Below are positions 40,586 through 49,275 of a stretch of DNA of 64,000 bases, in pieces. Source of the DNA: Devosia equisanguinis (GTDB lineage Bacteria > Pseudomonadota > Alphaproteobacteria > Rhizobiales > Devosiaceae). The stretch is from assembly GCF_900631955.1 (NCBI RefSeq), contig NZ_UZWD01000004.1, positions 310,001-374,000 of the forward strand, in the 5' to 3' direction. Positions within the stretch are counted from its first letter, which is position 1; every line of letters begins with the position of its first letter. Made by a program: the position numbers and the translations under genes. The notes under the pieces were generated by a model that worked only from the letters and a program-made list of their open reading frames with translations, made no database searches and was not told the DNA's origin.

Positions 40586-40726
40586 ATTTCGGGCACTTGA
40601 ACAAGCCCTTGTCGGTAATAGGCAGTTCCGCAATCACGGCAAGCGGCATCAGGTTGAAGCCAGCCACTCCAGGCTCTGGTCGACTTGGGCATCTGCATAA
40701 GCCAGAGCGGCGTCGAGATCGGTCAT
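40586..40726 (-). pseudogene. Remnant of an M20-type peptidase gene
   Basis: The ATG at 40724-40726 overlaps the amidohydrolase stop as ATGA and opens 'MTDLDAALAYADAQVDQSLE' plus 'WLAST', the usual N-terminus of an M20 dipeptidase, but stops after 25 codons. Right after it another frame reads 'FNLMPLAVIAELPITDKGLF' and 'KCPK' to a stop, which looks like a gene tail. An internal deletion that removed most of the gene would give this pattern. It was probably the next gene of the operon. Confidence 0.55.
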
Positions 40727-42048
40727 GGTACAAGACTATCCAGCCGCGCCATTTCCCCTTTGAACTGGCGGGCAATCTGGTTGGCATCGGACATGATCCG
40801 GGCTGGCTCGAGGGTCTGAACCTGACGGTTGCGCATCAGCCAGCGACCGGCCACCATCGTGTGGGTGACGTCCGTGGGCATGGCGGCAAAAACGAGGGCG
40901 GAATACGGATCGTACATGGGCTGCATGCGCGAGGACTTGGTGCTCACGCGGATAAGGTCGGCCTGCTTGCCTGGTTCGAGCGAGCCCGTTTTGAGATTGA
41001 GGCTCAGCGCTCTTGCGCCCTCGATGGTGGCCATTTGGATCACCTCCACAGCCGGTAGCGGCTTACGCGAACCGGCTAGCAGCTTGGCAAACATCGAAAC
41101 GGGAGCAAACTGGCTGAACAGGTCGAGCGTATTGCCGCTCATCGCCCCGTCACTGCCAATGCCGCGGGGGAGGCCCGCATTGCGCAGCTTTTCGACCGGA
41201 GAAATGCCGCGTCCCGCCTTGCCATTGGAACGCGGATTGGTGACGACGCAGACCTGTTCGACCGACATCATCAGGATGTCATCATCATCCAACTGCAGGC
41301 AATGGGCGCAGATGAGATTGGGTTTCAAGAGCCCCGATTCCTGCGTGACGGCCACGCTGGACTTGCTATGGGTTTCCTGCGCCCATTTTACTTCCAGGGT
41401 CGACTCCGCCAGGTGAATCTGGACCGGCACGTTGGGATGCGCTTCGGACCATTCGGCAATCCGCGCCATAGTTTGGAGCCCGGTGGAATAGGGCGCATGC
41501 GGTGCGATTGATGGCGTGACCAGCGGATGGCCGGCAAAGCGATCCATGAGGTCCTCGACCCGGGCAAAGCCTTCGTCGAAACTCCGGTGGTCGGGTGGGC
41601 TGAAATCGGCCAGCGTCTGCCCGACAATGGCGCGCAATCCGGCCTCGGCGCAGACATCGCCCACTTCGGTTTCGAAATAGTACATGTCGGCGACGGTGGT
41701 GACGCCGCCCTGGATCATTTCGAGCGCCGACAGTGCTGAGCCGGCCCGGACCATTTCGGGCGACACGAAGGTGCGCTCGAGCGGGAGGATATAGCGATAG
41801 AGCCGGTCGTCGACATCTTCGCCCAGCCCCCGAAATAGCGACATGGCCATGTGGCAATGGGCATTGACCATGCCCGGCATGACGATATCGTCATCGCAAT
41901 CGAGAATTTCGGCCCCGGCAATATCAGGGGCAGGCCCGCCGCCCAATGCGGTGATGACCGAGCCATCCACCTGCACCCATCCGCGCTCATGAACGGTGAG
42001 ATCATCGTCCATGGTGACGACGAGGGCGTTGGTAAAAAGGATTGTCAT
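40723..42048 (-). CDS. Amidohydrolase of the TRZ/ATZ type (SAH/MTA- or guanine-deaminase-like)
   Basis: A 441-residue metal-dependent hydrolase from ATG 42048, which overlaps the ATPase stop as ATGA. Zinc ligands are 'PGMVNAHCHMAMSLFRGLGE', 'APHAPYST', 'QIHLAES', 'ICAHCLQLDDDDI' and 'GSDGAMSGNTLDLFSQ' (final Asp). The order and the helix 'DDRLYRYILPLERTFVSPEM' resemble 5'-methylthioadenosine/S-adenosylhomocysteine deaminase and other aminohydrolases of the TRZ/ATZ group. It is translationally coupled to a spermidine-type ABC importer, so its substrate is probably what that system brings in, plausibly an amino-purine, pterin or triazine-like heterocycle. Confidence 0.85.
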   Translation of the reverse strand: MTILFTNALVVTMDDDLTVHERGWVQVDGSVITALGGGPAPDIAGAEILDCDDDIVMPGMVNAHCHMAMSLFRGLGEDVDDRLYRYILPLERTFVSPEMVRAGSALSALEMIQGGVTTVADMYYFETEVGDVCAEAGLRAIVGQTLADFSPPDHRSFDEGFARVEDLMDRFAGHPLVTPSIAPHAPYSTGLQTMARIAEWSEAHPNVPVQIHLAESTLEVKWAQETHSKSSVAVTQESGLLKPNLICAHCLQLDDDDILMMSVEQVCVVTNPRSNGKAGRGISPVEKLRNAGLPRGIGSDGAMSGNTLDLFSQFAPVSMFAKLLAGSRKPLPAVEVIQMATIEGARALSLNLKTGSLEPGKQADLIRVSTKSSRMQPMYDPYSALVFAAMPTDVTHTMVAGRWLMRNRQVQTLEPARIMSDANQIARQFKGEMARLDSLVP

Positions 42049-43106
42049 TCCACCGCCAGAACGGTGCATTGCTCTGGCACCGGCACCAATTTGGCTGCAC
42101 TGCCGGGCTCAAGCATACGGGTGAGCGGGCCATTGGCGATCAGCGCGCCAGCGGTCGTGTCACACTGATACTGATACGCGCGGCCAAGATAGGTGCGCAG
42201 GCCCAATATCGCGGGGATACCTTCCACGGCCATATTGTCTGTCACCGCCAGACCATCGGCGCGGCAGGCCAGAATGAAATTATCCGGGATGGTGCCGAAA
42301 TGCTCGAGGCCCAGCGTCAGACGGACGCCGCCTGCAGCTTCCGCCGTCACCTTGGCGCCGTCGCGCTCGACGACCTTCATAGTGATGAGGTTTTCAAATC
42401 CCACGAAGCGGGCGACGAAGGCATTGGCTGGGCGCTGATACAGGATTTCTGGCGTATCGAGCTGCATGATGCGCCCCGCATGCATGATGGCGACGCGATC
42501 CGAGATGGAGAACGCTTCTTCCTGGTCATGCGTGACATAGACCGATGTCGTGCCATTGGCGCGCTGCAGCTGGCGGATTTCCACCCGCATATCGATGCGC
42601 AGCTTGGCGTCGAGATTGGATAGCGGCTCATCGAACATCAGGAGTGGCGGCTCGATGACCAGCGCACGGGCCAAAGCGACACGCTGTTTCTGTCCGCCCG
42701 ACAGGGCAGCCGGCAATCTGTCGGCCAGATGAGCGAGCCCGACGCGCTCGAGCATGGCAGTGATGCGCTTGGTCTTGGCTTCGCCCGAAATTCCGCGCTG
42801 CTTGAGCCCGAAGCCAACATTGTCGGCCACCGACAAATGGGGAAAGAGCGCATAGTTTTGAAACACCAGGCCGATGTCGCGCTGGTGTGCAGGCAGTCGT
42901 GTCAGGTCCTTGCCGCCCAGGGTGATGCTGCCAGAGCTGGGTTGCAGGAAGCCCGCGACGAGGCGGAGCGTCGTGGTCTTGCCGCAGCCCGAGGCGCCGA
43001 GCAGGGACACGAGTTCACCCTCGCCGATATCGAGTGAAAGGTCTTCGAGCACCTTGGTCTGCCCGTAATGGGCGGTGATATTGCGGATGGAAAGCGGCTT
43101 GGTCAC
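42045..43106 (-). CDS. ABC transporter ATPase, PotA-type
   Basis: A 353-residue cytosolic ATPase starting at GTG 43106. Walker A 'LLGASGCGKTTTLRLVAGFL', Q-loop 'IGLVFQNYALFPHLSVADNV', signature 'LSGGQKQRVALARAL', Walker B '[20 protein letters not shown]' and switch 'VYVTHDQEEAF' are intact. A TOBE regulatory domain forms the last 110 residues. It drives the permeases encoded just upstream (9-base gap). It overlaps the amidohydrolase gene downstream. Confidence 0.95.
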   Translation of the reverse strand: MTKPLSIRNITAHYGQTKVLEDLSLDIGEGELVSLLGASGCGKTTTLRLVAGFLQPSSGSITLGGKDLTRLPAHQRDIGLVFQNYALFPHLSVADNVGFGLKQRGISGEAKTKRITAMLERVGLAHLADRLPAALSGGQKQRVALARALVIEPPLLMFDEPLSNLDAKLRIDMRVEIRQLQRANGTTSVYVTHDQEEAFSISDRVAIMHAGRIMQLDTPEILYQRPANAFVARFVGFENLITMKVVERDGAKVTAEAAGGVRLTLGLEHFGTIPDNFILACRADGLAVTDNMAVEGIPAILGLRTYLGRAYQYQCDTTAGALIANGPLTRMLEPGSAAKLVPVPEQCTVLAVE

Positions 43107-43115
43107 GGGCGAACT

Positions 43116-43904
43116 CTATTTGGCAAGGAAGGTGAGGCCCAGGGTGCGCTCGACAATGGCCATGACCGCGACGGTCAGGACCATGAGCAGCACCGAAACC
43201 GAGGCCACGGTGGGATCGAAGAATTGCTCCATATGCGCCAGGAGTTGGATTGGCAGGGTGGACAGGCCCGGCCCGGTCAGGAAAATCGAGATCGAGACGT
43301 CGTTGATCGAGGTGATGAAGGCCAGGATGAAGGCCGCGATCACGCCTGAGCGCACATTGGGCAACAGCACGGTGAAAAAGGTCTTGAGCGGCGGCGAGCC
43401 AAGGCTGATGGCGGCTTCTTCGATGGAGAAATCGAAGGAGGCCAGCGAGGCGGAGATCACCCGGATGACATAGGGCAGGATAAGGATCGTATGCCCGATG
43501 ACCAGCGACAGATAGATCGGCGCGTTGAATTGGAAGGCAAGGTTTTTCAGCAGCGAAAAGCCCAGCACCAGTTCGGGCACCAGTACCGGCAATACGAACA
43601 GGGTCGAGAGCCAGGCCGGCAATTGTACCCGGTGGCGGTTGAGGGCATAGGCAGCCGGAATGCCGATCAACAGGGCCAGGAAAGTGGCGATGAACGCCAC
43701 CTGCAGGCTGGTGAGGATGGTGCGCCGGAAGGCATCGATGGCAAAGATGTTTTCAAACCAGCGGAAGCTGATGCCCTGCGGCGGAAAGGTCAGATAGGTG
43801 GTGTCGCTGATGGCTGCGCCGAAGACGATGACCAGCGGCCCTACCAGAAACAGGAATACGAGGACGGTGAAGCCGATCAGGGCGGGATGGATCTTTGTCG
43901 GCAT
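43116..43904 (-). CDS. ABC transporter permease, PotC-type
   Basis: A 262-residue inner-membrane protein with six helices. 'TTYLTFPPQGISFRWFENIF' is the typical first periplasmic loop of PotC-type permeases, and the EAA loop reads 'SIEEAAISLGSPPLKTFFTV'. 'INDVSISIFLTGPGLSTLPI' near the end is a family hallmark. ATG 43904 overlaps the stop of the upstream permease gene (TGATG), so the two channel halves are coupled. Confidence 0.95.
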   Translation of the reverse strand: MPTKIHPALIGFTVLVFLFLVGPLVIVFGAAISDTTYLTFPPQGISFRWFENIFAIDAFRRTILTSLQVAFIATFLALLIGIPAAYALNRHRVQLPAWLSTLFVLPVLVPELVLGFSLLKNLAFQFNAPIYLSLVIGHTILILPYVIRVISASLASFDFSIEEAAISLGSPPLKTFFTVLLPNVRSGVIAAFILAFITSINDVSISIFLTGPGLSTLPIQLLAHMEQFFDPTVASVSVLLMVLTVAVMAIVERTLGLTFLAK

Positions 43905-44728
43905 CAGACGGCCATTGGGTTGAGACGGCGGGCAATGCGGGTCATGACCAGCACGATGGCGATGGTGATGACAACCATGATGGCGGCGATGGTCGAGGCG
44001 CTCACCCAGTCGAAGGTCACCATGGCCTGCTGATACATCAGCGTACCCATCATCATGACCTGTTCACCGCCGAGCAATTGCGGGGTCGCGTAGGAAGTGA
44101 AGCTGCCGGTAAAGACCAGAACGGCGCCCACGATCAGTCCGGGGACTGCCAGCGGCAGGATGACCTGGGTGAAGGTCGCGGACGGTTTGGCGCCGAGCGA
44201 GGCCGAGGCCTGGATGAGGTCGTCGGGAATGGCTTCGAGCACGCCGACCAGCGTCAGGATCATCAGTGGCACGAACAGATAGACCATGGCCACGATCACC
44301 GCGCCCTGGGTGTAGAGCATGGCGAAGGGCTCGCTGATCAGCCCCAGATTGATCAGCGTAGAATTGAGGATGCCATTCTTGCCGAGGATGATCAGCCAGG
44401 CAAAGGAACGGACCACAACGCCGGTCAGCAGGGGGAAGACGGCGGCGATGATGAGGATGGACTTGAGCCAGCCGGGGGAGCGCGACACCACATAGGCAGT
44501 GATGAAACCGATCACCAGCGCAATCGCTGTGACGATCAGCGACACATTGATGGTGCGCAGCAGGACGGTGCGGCGGAAGCCGCTGGCAAAGAAGGCCTGA
44601 TAGGGGGCCAGCGGCCCGCCTGGCGTCCCGAAAGTGGTGTAGATGGTGGCTGCCACCGGGGCGATGAGGCCCAAAAGGATCAGCAGCGTGGCTGGCGAGG
44701 CCAGCGTCCATCCGGAAAAACGTTTCAT
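43904..44728 (-). CDS. ABC transporter permease, PotB-type
   Basis: A 274-residue inner-membrane protein with six helices and a periplasmic loop after helix 1 ('TIYTTFGTPGGPLAPYQAFF'). The EAA loop is 'IQASASLGAKPSATFTQVIL'. 'GSFTSYATPQLLGGEQVMMM' is the diagnostic PotB block. Together with the PotC-type protein it forms the channel. It lies 67 bases downstream of the binding-protein gene, a gap that carries a strong hairpin. Confidence 0.95.
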   Translation of the reverse strand: MKRFSGWTLASPATLLILLGLIAPVAATIYTTFGTPGGPLAPYQAFFASGFRRTVLLRTINVSLIVTAIALVIGFITAYVVSRSPGWLKSILIIAAVFPLLTGVVVRSFAWLIILGKNGILNSTLINLGLISEPFAMLYTQGAVIVAMVYLFVPLMILTLVGVLEAIPDDLIQASASLGAKPSATFTQVILPLAVPGLIVGAVLVFTGSFTSYATPQLLGGEQVMMMGTLMYQQAMVTFDWVSASTIAAIMVVITIAIVLVMTRIARRLNPMAV

Positions 44729-44760
44729 TCTGCCAGGCTTTTATTCGAGTGCAGATGGAA

Positions 44761-44788
44761 TGCCGCGCGGATACGAACCCGCGCGGCA
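44761..44788 (-). terminator. Intercistronic hairpin after the PotD-type gene
   Basis: TGCCGCGCGG (44761-44770) and CCGCGCGGCA (44779-44788) make a perfect 10-bp stem with an 8-base loop, starting 8 bases after the binding-protein stop. No T run follows on the minus strand. Such hairpins commonly protect binding-protein mRNA and lower permease expression. Confidence 0.6.
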
Positions 44789-44795
44789 AAGGCGA

Positions 44796-45833
44796 TTACA
44801 TGCCGAAGATCTCGTTCCAGCGATCCACCCAACCGCCCTTGGCGGCATTGAGCTTGGCGTAGTCGAGACGCTGCAGGCCAGCAATCACGTCGGCGCCATA
44901 GGTCCAGAGCGCAGCCTGTTCCGGGGTCAGCTCGACAGCGGTGGATACCGGCGCATCAACGCCGTCTTCGGCCAGCTTTTGCTGAATTTCAGGCGATAGG
45001 ATGAAGTTGATGAACTCATAGGCCAGCTCGGGTTCCGCTGCGCCCACCGGGATGTTCACCGTGTTGAGCGTGGCGATGGAGCCTTCCTTGAGATCGGCCC
45101 AGACGACGCTGGGAACCGCAGCCTTGATCTGGCCGAGCGTGAAGTCCTGCGCCACTGCGGCGGTGATTTCGCCGGTCGAGAACAGGTTAATCATCTCCGA
45201 GCCGGTATTGTAGTTCTTGACCACGTTGGGCTTCAGCGCCTCGATGCCCGTAAAGGCAGCATCGGCGTCCTCGAAGGCATCGACGCCTTCATGGGTGCCG
45301 GCCTTGAGCACGACCATGGGGCCAGCCGTGGTGGTGATCCCCGGCAGCGACAGGGAGGCGGCGAGGTCTTCGCGCCACAGATCGTCCCAGGAGGTGATGG
45401 GTGCGCTGATCTTGTCCGCGTCATAGACGACGCCGACGCGACCGATGGAATAGGCCGGCCCATAGCCGCCCTGCGGGTCCTTGGCCAGATCGTAGAGGCC
45501 CTCCACATTCGGCAGCTTGGAGCGGTCGAGCTTCTGGAACAGGCCCAGATCGATCCCCTGCTGGGAGAAGCTGTCGGAGAAATAGGCGACGTCGACGCCG
45601 GCGCCGTTGCGGATCTGGATCTTGTTCAGGCGTTCGCCGTTATTGCCGGTCTCGAACACGATCTCGCAGCCACACTTCTCGCGGAAGGGGGCGAGAATGA
45701 TCGATTCGAGCTTTTCTCCGTTGAAGCCCCACCAGGAGATGGTCAGCGTCTTGCCCTGCGCGAAGGCGGGGGTAGCGAAAGCCGTGGCAGCGGCCAGGCC
45801 GAGTGCCAGTGCGGTCTTAGCAAATGGTGTCAT
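44796..45833 (-). CDS. ABC transporter substrate-binding protein, PotD/SBP_bac_8 type
   Basis: A 345-residue exported protein. ATG 45833 is chosen because AAGGGA lies 9 bases upstream; an ATG three codons earlier abuts that site. A signal peptide ('MTPFAKTALALGLAAATAFA' with cleavage after 'TPAFA') precedes 'TLTISWWGFNGEKLESIILA' and 'CGCEIVFETGNNGERLNKIQ', typical of iron/spermidine-type binding proteins. 'VGAAEPELAYEFINFILSPE' is the usual late block. The ligand is probably not polyamine, given that the operon continues with purine-type hydrolases; it may be a nucleobase or amino-heterocycle. No promoter is obvious in the 139-base gap to the guanine deaminase gene. Confidence 0.93.
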   Translation of the reverse strand: MTPFAKTALALGLAAATAFATPAFAQGKTLTISWWGFNGEKLESIILAPFREKCGCEIVFETGNNGERLNKIQIRNGAGVDVAYFSDSFSQQGIDLGLFQKLDRSKLPNVEGLYDLAKDPQGGYGPAYSIGRVGVVYDADKISAPITSWDDLWREDLAASLSLPGITTTAGPMVVLKAGTHEGVDAFEDADAAFTGIEALKPNVVKNYNTGSEMINLFSTGEITAAVAQDFTLGQIKAAVPSVVWADLKEGSIATLNTVNIPVGAAEPELAYEFINFILSPEIQQKLAEDGVDAPVSTAVELTPEQAALWTYGADVIAGLQRLDYAKLNAAKGGWVDRWNEIFGM

Positions 45834-46008
45834 TTCGGGCATTCCCTTGAACCGCTGCTGGGTGCGCAACGGAATTGTTGTTGATGGTCTCCCTGACAGG
45901 GGAGCCTATTTTTCGGGCGATATGGGTGCAAGCTCATAATGCGGGCAGTAGAAGGCTTTCCCGCCTGAATCTGAAGGACAAGGTCGCTGCTGGCTCGACT
46001 CCGTTCGT

Positions 46009-47403
46009 TCAGGTTGCAGGTAAGGGCTCAACTGTAGCCGCGGCGGTCGGCCGGACGCGAACCGGAACGCCATCGATCCACACATTGGCTATATTGGCGC
46101 GCGTAGCGCCATAGATGATTTTTTGGAAGATATCCCCCGGGCTTTCACCGCCAAAGAGGCGGATGGCGCCGTCCTCGGCGCTGGTGTCCACTGCCATGGC
46201 ATCGAAGTGGTAGCCGGGCGCCAGAACCCCGATCGGCAGGTCAAGCGCCACGCCGCCGCCTGCTGTTGCCAGGTGAAAGGCGGTGACCAGATCGATGGCC
46301 GAATTGGCCCGGCCACGCTCCGGCGCCGGACGGGCCGGGTCCACCCCATCTTCGAGCAGGCGCGAGGATTGCACGCTGGTAAGACATGCGCTGAACATCG
46401 AGGCCGAAGGTCCGCCGGAAATGTCGGTGCCCAGACCGACATGCACGCCTTTTTCCAACGCGTGCCGCAGCGGGAACACCGCATTGGCAAAGTAGATATT
46501 GGATAGCGCACAATGGGCCACGCCTGCGCCTCGCGCGATCAGGCGATCCATATCGGCGTCGGTCAAAAAGTTTGAGTGGGCCAGAATGGTCTTGCCGGTC
46601 AGAAGGCCGAACCCGTCCAGTGCTGCCGCATCGGTAATGCCGAACCGCTCCAAGACATGATGATGGGCCCAGTCGCTTTCCGAGCAATGAGTCTGGACGT
46701 GGCAATCGCATTCCGCTGCCAGTGCACCAAGCCCTGCGAGCGCCGCGTCGGTGCAAGAGGGGATGAAGCGCGGTGTGATCACCGGCAGCACGCGTCCCGA
46801 GCGATTGCGTGGGTGATTGCGGATATGCGCGATGACGTCGCGCGTATCGGCGACGGCTTCTTCGGCTGACATGTCGCGATAATCGTCCGGGCAAGCGGCC
46901 GGGTCGTCCATCACCACCTTGCCGACCAAAGCGCGCTGGCCCTTATCGATGCAGATATCGGCGAGGAGTTTGCTGGCCTCGCGGTCCTGCGTCGCAAAAT
47001 AGAGCGCTGTTGTCGTGCCATTGGCGATGAGGTCGTCGACCAAAACCCCGTAACGGCGGCGCGCAAAGTCGAGGTCGGCATATTTGGCTTCCAGCGGGAA
47101 GGTGTATTTGCCGAGCCAGACTTCGAGCGGTTCGTCGAGCGCCAATCCGAGCTGGGGATATTGCGGAGCGTGGACATGCAGGTCCACCAACCCCGGCAAG
47201 CCGAATTGGTATTGCGGCAGCCGGTGCAGCCGGTCGGAAAGGCGGATCTCTTCGCGCATGCGATCCGGATGATCCGGGCTGAGCACGGCAGCGATGATGC
47301 CATCGTCCCCAACCACGATCAGCACATCGTCCAATATCTCCAACTGCCCCTGCTGCGGGGCATGAAAGAAGGAGCCGACAATGCCTTGGGAACCTTGGCG
47401 CAT
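46009..47403 (-). CDS. guaD: Guanine deaminase
   Basis: A 464-residue zinc amidohydrolase. 'LPGLVDLHVHAPQYPQLGLA' gives the first metal ligands and the guanine-deaminase-specific A-P-Q-Y; 'TTALYFATQDREASKLLADI', 'VITPRFIPSCTDAALAGLGA', 'HCSESDWAHHHVLERFGITD', 'LAHSNFLTDADMDRLIARGA' and 'VGLGTDISGGPSASMFSACL' complete the site. It turns guanine into xanthine and ammonia. It starts with 'GIVGSFFHAPQQGQLEILDD', typical for GuaD. Its ATG overlaps the stop of the adenine deaminase gene (TAATG at 47401-47405), so it is translationally coupled. Confidence 0.95.
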   Translation of the reverse strand: MRQGSQGIVGSFFHAPQQGQLEILDDVLIVVGDDGIIAAVLSPDHPDRMREEIRLSDRLHRLPQYQFGLPGLVDLHVHAPQYPQLGLALDEPLEVWLGKYTFPLEAKYADLDFARRRYGVLVDDLIANGTTTALYFATQDREASKLLADICIDKGQRALVGKVVMDDPAACPDDYRDMSAEEAVADTRDVIAHIRNHPRNRSGRVLPVITPRFIPSCTDAALAGLGALAAECDCHVQTHCSESDWAHHHVLERFGITDAAALDGFGLLTGKTILAHSNFLTDADMDRLIARGAGVAHCALSNIYFANAVFPLRHALEKGVHVGLGTDISGGPSASMFSACLTSVQSSRLLEDGVDPARPAPERGRANSAIDLVTAFHLATAGGGVALDLPIGVLAPGYHFDAMAVDTSAEDGAIRLFGGESPGDIFQKIIYGATRANIANVWIDGVPVRVRPTAAATVEPLPAT

Positions 47404-49265
47404 TACCAGACGACCTTATGGGTCTCGCCGGTCTGTACATTGACGAACCCATCGGGCGCCAACGGGGAAGGTGCCACCAGCACCCAGCGCCAGGGGGCGC
47501 AGGTCAGCGTGGCAAAAGCCAGCCGTTCGGGAAAACCAGGCCACCAGCGCGGCGAAAAAGTGGGCTCATACATCCACTCGATGGTTTCGCCCTGGCAGTA
47601 GAGCTCCGTCATTTCTGCGTCCAACTCGGGCGCGGGGCGACAGGTCATCAGCCCGCCCACCTCGTAGCGCACCGTGGCCAGCACCTTGCCGTCGCGGACC
47701 AGCGCCCAGCCGCCCTGGATGTCGTTAAGCGTGTTGACGGCCAGCGCCATGGCCTCGTCCGACGAACCCACAACCCAGATATTGTGTTTGTCGTGCCCCA
47801 TGGAGCAGGCGAGGGCTGTGTCCGGCGTTTTCGGGCCCGTCCCCAGCCAGAACATTTTTGCGGTTTTGCCCTCGCCGGAAAAGCGGTCGACAATGGCGAA
47901 TTTGGTGATGTTGCGGCTCGCATCGCGCTGAACCTCGCCATCCACCACAGCCAGGCTCGTCGTTGTGAAGGTGTCGTCCCAGTGGAATGGACGCAGTAGG
48001 GCGGCATTGGCCTCCTCTGCCGCACTCTGGGGCGCTGCAATGGCAAAGTCAGCGCCGGTGAGGCGACGGGCAATATTGACGGTTTTGGTTGCCCAATCGG
48101 GCCAGGCGATCTGCGGCACCGGCGCGATGTATTCCCGACCGCGCGACGCCTGGCGCCCATCGGCCCAGACCTCGGCAATGCCAAGCCGTGCCTCGTCGTC
48201 CAGCAGCACCAGATCGGCATAGCGGCCCGGCGCGATGGCCCCGACCCAAGGCGTCAGCCGCATATGGCGCGCCGGATTGATGGTCACCATCTGCACCGCA
48301 ATTTCGAGCGGCAAGCCTGCCTCCATGGCCAGGCGCACATTATGGTCGGTGGCGCCGAGCTTGAGCGTGTCGGAGGCACTGCGATCATCGGTGCAGAGCG
48401 CAAAATTGGACCAGTCACCATGCCCGGCGGCAAGAAGCCCGGCGACGATGTCCTTTAGGGAATGCGGCCGCAATTCCATGAACAGCCCGCGCCGCAATTT
48501 GTCGGCCACTTCCTGACTGGTCCATGCCTCATGGTCCGAGGCCATGCCGGCGCCGGCAAAGGCGTTGATGTCGTCTATCGCGCGCATGCCCGCGGCATGC
48601 CCTTCCACCACGCCGCGGTTGGCAAAGGTCGCTTCGATCATGCCCCAGAGCCGCTCATGCGAGGGATTGTCGGGATTCCACACCGCGGGCCAGTCCATCA
48701 CTTCGTCAAGGCCAGCCACGGCCAGATGGTCGCGCAGGAACCCGTCCTGTTCAGCAAAACCATAATGCCCGCCGCCCCATTCATAGGCGGTGGGTGGCAC
48801 GGCGGAGCCGGGTAGGGGGAATATCTTGGCCAGCGAGCCTGCCCGCCGTGCTGTCATCCAGAATTCGAGATTGCGCGGCCCCTCGACATTGGAAAATTCG
48901 TGGCTGGCCTCGCAGGTCCAGGTGCAGCCATGAGGGATCACCAGCGCCGCTTCCCATTCGGGCGTCAGGTGGCTCGATTCGATATGCTTGTGCACTTCAC
49001 CGAAGCCTGGCACGGCCGAAAGGTGGGAACGGTCGATCCGCTCACCCACTGTGCCGGGATAGGCGCCCGCCGGCCCCACCCAGGCGATGCGGCGGCCGGA
49101 AATGATGATCTCCTGATCCTCGTGCCAATTGCGCCCATAGGTGTCGAGCAGGCGACCGACGCGGATGGCGCGATCGGCCGGTTTCTTGCCGAGGGCCACA
49201 AGGGCCAGATGCTTTCGGATGGCGACTTCGTCGCTGGCGGAGATGATGAGATCGTCGGGTACCAT
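47403..49265 (-). CDS. Adenine deaminase family amidohydrolase, copy 1
   Basis: A 620-residue protein from ATG 49265 ('MVPDDLIISASDEVAIRKHL'); the frame extends upstream into the GATase gene without support. 'AVPGFGEVHKHIESSHLTPE' has the H-x-H and the I-E-S of adenine deaminase. 'EVVEGHAAGMR'-like and 'AGMASDHEAWTSQEVADKLR' carry further metal ligands. 'ALCTDDRSASDTLKLGATDH' is the conserved T-D-D region, and 'HNIWVVGSSDEAMALAVNTL' belongs to the C-terminal domain. Adenine would become hypoxanthine. A paralogue of the same length lies at 50106, so one may have shifted specificity. It is coupled to guanine deaminase. Confidence 0.88.
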   Translation of the reverse strand: MVPDDLIISASDEVAIRKHLALVALGKKPADRAIRVGRLLDTYGRNWHEDQEIIISGRRIAWVGPAGAYPGTVGERIDRSHLSAVPGFGEVHKHIESSHLTPEWEAALVIPHGCTWTCEASHEFSNVEGPRNLEFWMTARRAGSLAKIFPLPGSAVPPTAYEWGGGHYGFAEQDGFLRDHLAVAGLDEVMDWPAVWNPDNPSHERLWGMIEATFANRGVVEGHAAGMRAIDDINAFAGAGMASDHEAWTSQEVADKLRRGLFMELRPHSLKDIVAGLLAAGHGDWSNFALCTDDRSASDTLKLGATDHNVRLAMEAGLPLEIAVQMVTINPARHMRLTPWVGAIAPGRYADLVLLDDEARLGIAEVWADGRQASRGREYIAPVPQIAWPDWATKTVNIARRLTGADFAIAAPQSAAEEANAALLRPFHWDDTFTTTSLAVVDGEVQRDASRNITKFAIVDRFSGEGKTAKMFWLGTGPKTPDTALACSMGHDKHNIWVVGSSDEAMALAVNTLNDIQGGWALVRDGKVLATVRYEVGGLMTCRPAPELDAEMTELYCQGETIEWMYEPTFSPRWWPGFPERLAFATLTCAPWRWVLVAPSPLAPDGFVNVQTGETHKVVW

Positions 49266-49275
49266 AGTGGTGGTC

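Noticed and set aside
43895..44851. 318-codon plus-strand frame rich in Gly/Asp/His/Gln opposite PotB
   Set aside because: Low-complexity antisense translation; the minus strand encodes a canonical permease.
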